Positions 22,194 through 32,300 of a stretch of DNA of 64,000 nucleotides are shown one piece after another (the first letter of the stretch is position 1; every line of letters starts with the position of its first letter). The translations under genes were made by a program, and so were the position numbers. The notes beneath the pieces were generated by a model. The model did not search any database. It saw only the letters and a program-made list of their open reading frames with translations, and had not been told where the DNA came from. This stretch comes from Norana najaformis. Taxonomy: Eukaryota; Annelida; Clitellata; Crassiclitellata; Hormogastridae. The stretch is taken from NCBI GenBank assembly GCA_964023275.1, contig OZ029923.1:8324480-8388479 (forward strand), read 5' to 3'.

Positions 22194-22512
22194 TTCATTT
22201 ATTACATGTGCTATTCAGTACATGTGCTATTCAGTACATGTGCTATTCAGTACATGTGCTATTCAGTACATGTGCTATTGAGATTCCCACATGGTCTAGT
22301 GGTTAGGATTCCAGCCTTTCACGTTGGCAGCCCGGGTTCGATTCCCAGTGTGGGAACTAAATCTTTGTGCCATCGGTTGATGCCTTGTGCATTAGACACC
22401 GGCACATTAGAAGTTGCTAATTATTATTATTCAGTACACATGCTGTTCAGTACATTTGATATTCAGTACATGTGCTATCCAGTACATGGGCTATTCAGTA
22501 GCCATCAGTTGG
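22194..22512. repeat. 16-base minisatellite interrupted by a SINE
   Basis: TACATGTGCTATTCAG units (22200-22280) resume after the insertion as diverged units (22437-22505: CAGTACACATGCTGTTCAGT and so on). Confidence 0.9.
22285..22434 (+). mobile_element. tRNA-Glu-derived SINE
   Basis: 22285-22356 folds as tRNA-Glu (anticodon TTC in loop CTTTCAC): acceptor TCCCACA/TGTGGGA, anticodon stem CCAGC/GTTGG, B box GGTTCGATTCC. One T-stem mismatch suggests a SINE head with CpG decay rather than a working tRNA gene. The body GCCATCGGTTGATGCCTTGT, GCATTAGACACCGGCACATT and AGAAGTTGCTAATT, with an ATT tail, is the same as the 3' tail of the LINE at 17236-17310. Confidence 0.9.
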
Positions 22513-22519
22513 CTTCCTA

Positions 22520-23525
22520 ATTACTTATTGCCTGGATGCATTCTGTATTAGAATGATCTTTTTTCAGTCATCTGCAATTTTTAACCTTTTTACCTACATT
22601 GGCCCGGTTTGTTTCCCTATTTCCATGACTTCTTACTCCCTTTTTAACCTGTCCTTTCATTTTGTCCCACTTCTATGCATTTTAAAATGCATTTTCACCT
22701 TGTTTTCTTATTGTGCTTTGGTTTTCCCAGTTTTTCCTCCTTTGTTTGCTTTAGCCATACTTTATTTTGCAATTTCTGTGGGCATAGGGCAACACTCTTC
22801 AAAACAGGTTTGGGGCATCTTGATGGCATGGCCCAAAAGTCAACTTGGAGGGGCATGGCTGGATTCTCCCTGGATCTGCCCTTGATTTGATGTTAGTTGG
22901 ATTAAGAATGTTGGGTTACTGCAGTAGTTACTGCACTGGTTACTGCTTTTTTCAAAAGCATGATCTACTTTTGGTAGTGTGCATGCTACTCTTGCTAATG
23001 CTTCTAAGTCAACCCAGCCGCTTTTTCTACCCTATCACGAAGGCTTTCTCTGCTGCCTTTGGATGCTCCTAGTTTGGAATTAAGTTTGTCTTTTTGAGTT
23101 CTTTTGCAAAATGTCACTGACTGGTACGTCGTGCATTGTTTAAGTCTCTCTGAATAAGAGTGGAAAGTAGAAGCATCAGAGCAAGTTATACCCTTAGTGG
23201 ATTTCTTTTGTATTCTTTGAAGAATTTGACCGTAGTAAATGTTTTTACATTACTTTAGGTGAAGGTTGATCCTGAGTGAATGCGTTTTGCATCTCTTTGG
23301 ATGAAAGTTGTTCCTCAGTGGAGTGCAGAATGAGTTCCATATTTATAGGAAAAATCCAACTCATCTTTGATGTCCAAAAGTGTCTATGTGGTTAATTGTT
23401 GTACGCTTATAGATTTTGACGATTGCCGAGACCATGTGTTATATATTTAAATCCTGAGACTCGTAATACTAGAACTGGCTGAGAGTGCATATGTCAGGAT
23501 GAAATAAGACTATTTTTCAAAGACA
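22520..23525. other. No recognisable feature
   Basis: Non-coding DNA; a 110-codon open frame at 22553-22885 is hydrophobic but shows no splice or family support. Confidence 0.4.
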
Positions 23526-23529
23526 CCCC

Positions 23530-23757
<228 letters not shown>

Positions 23758-23759
23758 AA

Positions 23760-24130
23760 GGGCAGCCTAAATAACCACCGGCCCTTATATATCCGAGACA
23801 ACGGCATCACCTGTCTGATAGGCAACAGCTGCCAAGGTGGTGAGGGCTTTGCTACCTGATGGAATTGAATTGGCCAAATCGGTCTGCAGCCGCGCTTACG
23901 ATCACCATTTGTCCCACCGAGGAAAACCGCCGGCCCAGACCACGGCGGGCGCAGAAAGTCGGAGTAGGGGCTGCATTTGGGCGAATTCTGCATTCATGGT
24001 TTGTTTGAAAATCATATGCACTGGACGCCGACGGCGCTGTATTGACAGACGGGCATTATTAGAATTCCTCGCAGAATCGGGATGATGAGGGACACGGTAA
24101 TGTCCCTACGTTTATCGATCTGCACAGACT
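23760..24130. promoter_or_regulatory. Repeat-free CpG-rich segment
   Basis: Sequence such as CCACCGAGGAAAACCGCCGG and GACGCCGACGGCGCTGTATT is markedly richer in CpG than the surroundings, with no repeat or exon. A candidate promoter or enhancer about 2 kb before Ig1. Speculative. Confidence 0.25.
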
Positions 24131-24159
24131 GGCCTGCGCATCATTCGTACTCTGCCTAC

Positions 24160-24900
24160 CGTCTTCCATGTCCTCGTCCTTCCTTCCCTTCTGCTTTTGT
24201 TCGCTGCCATGTCCCTTGTCTCGCTCCTTCCTACCTCCTTGCAATCCTCTACGTGAAGGTTCCTCTGTGTCCTGCTCTGTCAGCCTTCATGTGCTTTCGT
24301 CTTGCTTGGTATTTTCTGTTCCGCTTCCCATTGTCCTTCATTTTCCGTGGTTCTCTCGAGGTTCGCTTCACCTCCTCCTCCTCTTATTCCTCCACATCCT
24401 CCCTACCTCCTTCCATTCCTCACGTCATCATCAGCCTCCTCTTCCTTTCTCGTGCTGTTCTCCTCCGCCTTTTCTCCTTTTCCTCCTCTCCTTTTTTCTC
24501 CTCTTCTTCCGCCTCCTCCTCTTGCTCCTCCTCCTCCTCATTCTTGCTTTCTCCCTCTTCGTCCTACCTCCTTCCATTCCTCCGCTTATCATCGTCCTCT
24601 TCCTTTCTCGTGTTGGCCTCCTCCTCCGCCTCCTCTTCCTTCTCCTCCTCCTCCTTCGGCTTTCCTCCTCCTTCTCCACAGCTTTTCCTTTTCCTCCTCC
24701 TCATTTTTGCTTTCTCCGCCTTCGTCCAATCTCCTTCCATTCATCCGCTCATCAGTGTCCTCTTTTCACATGTTGGCCTCCTCCTGCTCCTCCTGCTCCT
24801 CCTTCTCCTCCTCCTCCTCCTCCTCTTCCTCCTCCTCATTCTTGCTTCCCCCTCTTCGTTGTACCACTTTCCCTTACTCCCCTCATCGTTATTGTCGTCA
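24160..24900. repeat. Long polypyrimidine (TCC/CTT)n tract
   Basis: About 740 bases dominated by C and T on the + strand, built on TCCTCCTCC and CTTCTCCTCC with imperfect internal duplication (CGTCCTACCTCCTTCCATTC recurs). Long Ser/Pro/Leu open frames in three frames are composition artefacts. Such mirror-like purine/pyrimidine tracts can form triplex DNA. Confidence 0.9.
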
Positions 24901-24929
24901 TCTTCTCCTGCCTCTGTGCATGACATTTG

Positions 24930-25325
24930 TCGATAGTTCTTGGCAGTAGGCCATAAGGCCCAGTTTATTGGCGTTCGTGGCGGCTGATCAGAGAACGAAG
25001 CCGAACATTGATGTATATCGGACGGCTGATGCCTTGCCCTTTGACCCAGGCCGCTGCCGCCCTTACTGCCGGTCCTATTAATTCTCCCACATAGTATACG
25101 TGTGAAGGATCGATGTCCCGCAATCGGCCCACAAACCCGCCTCGGTGCTGGACCCGCCACCGTGGCGCGATTATGCAGGACAGACTAATAGTTCGGCGCG
25201 CAATTGATGGGAAGTCCAAATCAATAATGACTTTGTTCAACGCCGGTACAAACAATTTGTCTGGTACATGATTGCTGGACACGGACCGTTTAATGTGGGC
25301 TTCGGTACACGGTGGCTTATTTATG
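24930..25325. promoter_or_regulatory. Repeat-free CpG-rich segment
   Basis: Between the polypyrimidine tract and a family A repeat lie GC-rich stretches (CGGCGCGCAATTGATGGG, GACCCGCCACCGTGGCGCGA) with no supported exon. It lies less than 1.2 kb upstream of the Ig1 exon. Confidence 0.25.
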
Positions 25326-25334
25326 CAGTTGTGT

Positions 25335-25500
25335 GTGTAATCGTAATCGTAATCCCAAGATTTCTACAGCACCCAGCGAAAGGGACCAGCTTATTCACAG
25401 GCGCTCAGTCAAAACAAAATCGATAGGCAAAAGGGTTCGGTTCCGGGTGAAGATCCAAGAGTCAGGCAGAGTATGTGGGTTCGGAGAGGGGCGGTCAAGC
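25335..25500 (-). repeat. Family A retroposon 3' end
   Basis: GTAATCGTAATCGTAATCCC, AAGATTTCTACAGCACCCAG, CAGCTTATTCACAGGCGCTC and ATCGATAGGCAAAAGGGTTC. Confidence 0.8.
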
Positions 25501-25782
25501 GTGACGAAGACTAAGGAAGACGAGAATTGGAAAAAGAATTCCAAGAAACAGTCTGCCATGGTATTCTTTCTCTCTGTGGCTTCAGACGCTTAGGCCAAGA
25601 GATTTTTCACTTGTGCGTTCGAGATTAAATTTCTGAGGATCATGCAATATTGCGAAATGATTGCTGCCATTTGCAGTCCATTACTGAGAATTTGTGAGAT
25701 GTGCAGAAATTGCTGTTTTCATATCTTCCGTTCTTTGGAGTTGCTACCGAGTAATCGTTGATAAGGAGGCTTGATGTAGTAC

Positions 25783-26033
25783 CTGTGAGGAGTTTTCTTG
25801 CAGAAGCACTGTATAAATGTTCTGGTTTAATTACAATTTACAACAGATGTCATTGCCATAGTCTATCCTACCAGTGGGGAGTTTTCTTGAGGAGGCACGT
25901 TATAAATGTTCTGGTATAATTACAACAGAGATGCCATTGCCACAGTCTATCCTACGGCGTTCTTTATGTTTCTAAGTGTGCAGTTACGATTATGAGAGAT
26001 ACACCATTACCACAGTCAAACCTAAGGTGTTTT
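25783..26033. repeat. Three diverged 85-105 base tandem units just before the Ig1 exon
   Basis: GAGGAGTTTTCTTGCAGAAG with ACAGATGTCATTGCCATAGT, GGGGAGTTTTCTTGAGGAGG with GAGATGCCATTGCCACAGTC, and a third unit with GAGATACACCATTACCACAG. The third ends within 20 bases of the Ig1 acceptor. Confidence 0.75.
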
Positions 26034-26053
26034 GTATGTTTCATCTTGAACAG

Positions 26054-26377
26054 GACTCCAGCAGATTTCGAATCCACGAATCGTGGAACACCCAGAGGAC
26101 CAGTTCGTTGCGAGGAACGAACCAGCCACCCTGAACTGTAAGGCCGAGGGTGAGCCTCCACCCATCATCACCTGGTACCGAAATGGACAGCCGGTCAGCA
26201 CGGCCAACGAGAACCCTGCGTCGCATCGAATGCTTCTGCCCAGCGGCCAGCTCTTCTTCCTGCGGATTATCCACAACAAAAACGTGAAGCCGGATGTTGG
26301 CGTCTACTACTGCAATGCGACGAATCCCGAGACCAGAATCAGCGTCATCAGTAAGAATGCCACGCTCGAAATGGCAG
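26054..26377 (+). CDS. robo: Robo exon: Ig1 (Slit-binding domain)
   Basis: The exon lies between acceptor ...gaacag and donor GTGAGT and ends in phase 1. It encodes PRIVEHPEDQFVARNEPATL, then the first Ig cysteine in LNCKAEG, the Trp of ITWYRNG, SHRMLLPSGQLFFLRI, and the second cysteine in GVYYCNA. This is the most conserved Robo domain, and the LNCKAEG strand is where Slit-contact residues were mapped in vertebrate Robo1. One whole Ig domain sits in one exon. There is no start methionine here, and the in-frame GTG at 26083 is simply the Val of IVEHP. Confidence 0.95.
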
Positions 26378-29300
26378 GTGAGTTGTTGCAGCATATATGC
26401 TGGCACCCCTGTGCGTGAAGATCCCAGTTCGCATACCGGTATTGCTTATTTGAGAGATTTCAATCTCGGGCTAGCACGGGTCCCTATTCGGGAACCTTAA
26501 CTGGCGTGGCGCCCATTCAAACGGGCAGCGGTGGTGAAGGATCTCACCCGATTAATTCACATAAAAATGACCAGGGTCGAGGCCATATGGTCGCTGTAGA
26601 AACACATGTACATTTATATTTTGCAAATATTAGGTTGTGCTTAGGCACCTTTAAAACGCTTTTCGCTGAGGCTGTATAGGGCCTTATTTGGCAGTTTCGT
26701 TTATTCATTGACTTCCTTCACCTTTGCGCGTGAAAGGTCGGCGTTAACGGCCCTAGCAGCCACAAGACACTGAATGTTAATGCAGAAGGTGAAGGATCTC
26801 ACCCGATAAATTCATTGAACAGTGAACTAGGTCGAGACTATATGATCGCTATAGATAAACATGTACATTTACATTTAGGCTGTGGCTTATGGCAGAACAG
26901 GATGATTCTTATTAAATAAAACTGGGTGATTATTTAAATGAAACGCTGACTTTGTAAGTGAAAATCGGTGATTTCTTAAGTGAAACAGAGCGATTTCCAT
27001 ATGAAACAAGATGATTGCTTGAATGAAGCATGTTGATCTTGTATAAAACTGAGTGGTCAGTGTAATCAAAAATGGTAATTTTTTTGTATGAAACAGGACA
27101 ATTTTTTAAACAAATTCTTTTATGAAACAAATACTTTCTTAAATGACGTCGATTGAATGCTGTTACAAAATCCGATGACTACTGATATGAAACAGAGTAA
27201 TTGACTGTGCAAAGCAGGCAGAATGCTCACAGGTAATATTGGTAGTGTAACTGCTGATTTACGATACAAAATGTGAAAATAGAGTTCACAATGTTAAAAT
27301 GAAAACCAATATAACTGTGTTACAGTTGGCCTTATTATAGTCAAGTGAAGCTGTATAGCACTGTTAACATAGCTTGACTTGACTATAAGGCTGAGGTTAC
27401 AAAAGAAGTGCGAAAAGAAAACAGACAGGGCACTGCTATGTAATACCCAGGTAAATATTTGGCTGTAAATTGTAATTAAGCACTGGCTTGATCTGCCTCG
27501 TTAACCAGTGCAACTTGAACTTCAGTGCCAGGATATCCGTAGTAAGATCTGGCCAGTCTATAAATACTGCGCTTTCATGTTCAGTGTGAGACTGACCGAC
27601 CTACTGGTGACATTTTCAGAAAATTTCTGAAATATAAGTAAGTCGTTTTCTTTATCTGGCTTTTATCAACAGGCTGAAGGTAACTGAACCGAATTTCAAG
27701 CCTCCCAGACAATCAACGCAAGCAATTGATGCTGTGTTCTGTTGCAAAATTTAGTGCAATGCCAACTCCATTTATCGGCTGGTATATCGCAGACAAGGTA
27801 TCGCATTAGAGACCCATTGAAAGAGTTGAGTTGGGGCCTCTCTTTCACTTCCTTACCGGTCTATACTGCAATTCGTTGCAACTCCTCTTGAGGCTTCTTA
27901 TCGTGATCGTAATTGTAATTCTGAAATTTCTACAGCGCCCAATGAAAGCCACGTCGCGGGGGCCAGCTTATTCACAGGCGCTCAGTTAAAACAAAATCGA
28001 TAGGCAAAATGGTTCGGTTCCAGGTCAAGATCCCGATTCTTATATTCGATTGGGGCTGTAAAGCATGATTGCCATCTAAACAGGCAATTCTGCCAAATAT
28101 GCATTACCCATGCTAAGGATGTTGGGCATGAATGGCCGGCCTGCAGGGTGATTTAGTGTTGGTCTGCGTTCATAACTATGCGCTGTGTCTTATCGAAAGT
28201 CAAGAACGCTACCGATTACAACCGAATTTGCTTAAAGAAGTTTTCAGATCACCACTTTTTTATTCCGAAGCTTTCCAATGAATGATTGTCTACATTTGGA
28301 TAGTTTTTAATTTTACCCCACAGCAACGTCATTTGTAAGACGTATGAAGCCCATATGGGAATATTGTCATATGGGCAACAGAACACTAATTTGGTACTCA
28401 TTTCCTAACCCCAGAAGGATGAAAGGGTGAGTTGGTGTGGCATGACATTCCAGGGACAGTCATCCATCCAAGTACTAACCAGGCTGGATGGTGCTTAACG
28501 TTGCTGCTCCTGCTTGTGTCATGATGATGTGGGATGAGATGGAAAATAAATGGTTAACAAGGCAAATGCATTAGGACTTGAGAGAAAAAGAACAAGAAGA
28601 GCGAGAGAAGCGATTTCATGTTTTTGCGGTTTCATTCTATTAGCCCTGAAGCAAGAGGAAGCAGTACACTGAGGAAGCAGTACACTGAGGAAGCAGTACA
28701 CTGAGGAAGCAGTACACTGAGGAAGCAGTACACTGAGGAAGCAGTACACTGAGGAAGCAGTACACTGAGGAAGCAGTACACTGAGGAAGCAGTACACTGA
28801 GGAAGCAGTACACTGAGGAAGCAGTACACTGAGGAAGCAGTACACTGAGGAAGCAGTACACTGAGGAAGCAGTACACTGAGGAAGCAGTACACTGAGGAA
28901 GCAGTACACTGAGGAAGCAGTACACTGAGGAAGCAGTACACTGAGGAAGCAGTACACTGAGGAAGCAGTACACTGAGGAAGCAGTACACTGAGGAAGCAG
29001 TACACTGAGGAAGCAGTACACTGAGGAAGCAGTACACTGAGGAAGCAGTACACTGAGGAAGCAGTACACTGAGGAAGCAGTACACTGAGGAAGCAGTACA
29101 CTGAGGAAGCAGTACACTGAGGAAGCAGTACACTGAGGAAGCAGTACACTGAGGAAGCAGTACACTGAGGAAGCAGTACACTGAGGAAGCAGTACACTGA
29201 GGAAGCAGTACACTGAGGAAGCAGTACACTGAGGAAGCAGTACACTGAGGAAGCAGTACACTGAGGAAGCAGTACACTGAGGAAGCAGTACACTGAGGAA

Positions 29301-32300
29301 GCAGTACACTGAGGAAGCAGTACACTGAGGAAGCAGTACACTGAGGAAGCAGTACACTGAGGAAGCAGTACACTGAGGAAGCAGTACACTGAGGAAGCAG
29401 TACACTGAGGAAGCAGTACACTGAGGAAGCAGTACACTGAGGAAGCAGTACACTGAGGAAGCAGTACACTGAGTACCTTACTGTCAGGACACAGCTATGC
29501 TGTCAGAAGTCTAATAGGAACGGATTTTGTTGTCTTAGTTTTGGCTGACCAAGCTGTGATACTTTGCCAACATTCAGGAGGTTCTTAAAGGCTCTATACA
29601 ATATTCATATATATGATATTCTTATGATGAGACCGCCCAGATTGAGAAAGAGCAGAAGGGGTCAATTGCGTTATTCCCTGCTAATGTGACAAAACCAATT
29701 GGTCTCGATTTTTCTGTTAAAATAGAACGCTTACTCAGTGGCATAGCTCGAAAACAACCTAAACAAGACAGGCTTCATTTCGCGAGTGGATGTTCCATTG
29801 CTGGGCAGACGTGTCAATAGCTTTTCGTCATTGTCCAAACATTGACACCCCATCTGGGACATCCATGTCGTAGAACAACCCACTCCGAACTGACTAATGG
29901 TCGTCTCCCGTACAGACGGGCAACAACATTCAAGGTGGAAAGCATAAAACCTTGTTGGCTGTTGTTAGATCCTTGTTGGTTGCTAATATCAAGCAGCAAA
30001 AAGCAATTACAGTATCATTAGGCTTTGCGGTAATGATGTTCAGCGAATACCGACAGTCCGCCTGGAGGAAAATGTGTTTTATTCAAGCTTTTACTGGGCT
30101 TTTTCTGTCTGACGTCAAGAATTGGTCACTGGTTGGAATGAGATGGCCACTGACAGATTGGGATGCACTTGTGGAAAATAACATGTGGAAGGATTTGGTA
30201 ATATGATTTGTGGATGCTGCAAAACGAAAGTGATGAATTACATCGGGGATTGAAAGCTGAACTCCAGACAGAACTGTCTACGAAACTGAAAGTTGTCCTA
30301 TACCAAGCATCACCCACCGTAGCTGCCATGCTGTCAGTCTGCCTGACTCTTGGATCTTGACCTGGAACCAAACACTTTTGCCTATCGATTTTGTTTTGAA
30401 TTAACACCTGTGAATAAGCTGGCCCCCATGACGTGGCTTTCGTTGGGCATTGTAGGAATCTTGGGATTATGATTACAATTACAATGTGCCAATATGATAT
30501 ATAATTTTAGTTATTGGACCTGTCAAGCTCACTAGTAACCCACCTTTTTAATGGACAATAAGTTCCATTAACCAGGAAAGATGCGTTCAGCAAGGATTTA
30601 CCGGCACCCTTATCATCAGGGTGGAATGAAACCTTGGACAAATTGTTCACACACAGTTGCCTGAAGCCTCACATTCAGATTTACTGACTTCAGATTTACT
30701 GACTTCAGATTTACTGACTTAGATTTACTGACTTCAGATTTACTGACTTCAGATTTAACTTGCATGCATAATAAGTTCTTAAATAAATAAAATGCCTTAT
30801 CTTGGTCCTCACATTGCACCCATCGTCCTTCAGTATCTTTTCTAGTTTTCTAAAAGCAGCATTTGCCTTTTCTATGAATATCTTTACCTCTCTGTCACAG
30901 CTACCTGTTTTGTCTTAGTAATGGAGTGTAATTAGCCAGTTTGCTAGCAATGTTGACCTTCATCATTGTGAGTATTATTAACAGTTACGAATTACAACGC
31001 AGTTCATTGCAGTACAAATGTTATAGTATTATCAAAGCACTTTTGGTACACTTTGGTACAACATTCTGTGGTACCACAGTCAGTAGAGCATAGAACATTC
31101 TTGGGTACCAGAGTCGATAGAGCATGTCAATATCTTTATGCATGTGGTGAACAGAATACCAAATGTGTTTAGCTTTTCTTTATGAAAAGCATTAGTATTG
31201 TTTTGATATGTTGCTAGTATTTATTCTACTGGGAAACATTAGCTATGAGTTTTTAGAAGAATTTGCCAATGAATTAAGCACTTATTGTGTGCCGTATAAA
31301 ATATTGCTGTTACATATGTGAATACAAAATTGTCGGTTGTGTTTGGCTGCTGTATTTTGCTTGTAAATCACTGTTTTATTACGAGTGCCTTAGCCAAACA
31401 ATTTGTAAGATGGTGATTGTTTTGTGGCTGCCTCCAACACAGTATTAGGATCAACTACAAAGTGTGGTTTTATTTGTCTGTGGTAAAAGCATTTGTGGTA
31501 AATGCCGTCTTGCAATGTATCTCCCAACTGTGTTGAGGACTTGAGGTTTATCCCTTATCAGCTCAGTACTTGTGGAAAGGAAACAGAATCTCCCACAGTT
31601 CCTGAATACGTGTGCTGTGTTAGGATTACAAAAAGTGGTCAACATGTATATGCTGGGTTGATTTCGTTCTGTGTTGTTTGAAGTGTTTCTGATAAAAGAG
31701 CAGGATTCAGTGCCATTTTGAACTTTGGCAATCATTCACATGAACTTTGAGATGAAGTTTGGTATTGAACCGATTACGGCGTGGCTTTGTTTCACCATCG
31801 GTTAATGTCTTGTGCTTTATACAGTGGCGCGATAGAAGGTGTTAATTTTTTTAATAATATATAATAATAATTTGTCTTCTACGCAAATGCTCCGAAATGG
31901 TTGCCACACACACAATGCAGTCGCAACTGTTAGCTTTGGAACTTACAAGATTTATTGATCCTTAGCTGATCTGTTGATTAATAGGTTATTGTCAGATGCA
32001 AAGATTGCCTGTTTGTTGATTTATGGATTTTGTGGTATCTATGCACTGATTGATGGGACGCGGTGGTGTAGTGGTATGGTCGTTGCCTTGTAACTGGAAG
32101 GTCGCAGGTTCGAATCTGCCTTAAGCCACTGCATAGCGACCTTGGACAAGTTGCTCACCCGCAGTTGTCTTTGAGGAAGGCAACGGGAAACCACCTCACT
32201 CGTCTCATCCCCGGGTGGCATAAAGCCAATGGACCTGCCTTCGGGCAGAAAACTCATCATCATCATCATGCACTGATTGCTCGGCCAATTTGTATCAAAA

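Noticed and set aside
22285-22356. Functional tRNA-Glu gene
   Set aside because: It folds well, but one T-stem mismatch and the attached body and ATT tail, shared with LINE tails elsewhere, point to a SINE head.
24082-24949. Open frames of 215-284 codons on the + strand
   Set aside because: They coincide with the polypyrimidine tract; all three frames are open because CT-rich DNA has few stops. The Ser/Pro/Leu text has no domain.
26083-26418. Stand-alone 111-residue protein starting at a GTG
   Set aside because: The frame is an internal Robo exon; the start codon is an ordinary valine and the stop lies in the intron.
28519-29469. Three long - strand open frames (up to 316 codons) of Leu/Cys/Ser-rich protein
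   Set aside because: They are produced by the 16-base minisatellite, which lacks stops on that strand in every phase. No gene context or domain.
28655-29470. CRISPR-like array
   Set aside because: The units are directly adjacent without spacers, the unit is only 16 bases, and the genome is clearly eukaryotic.
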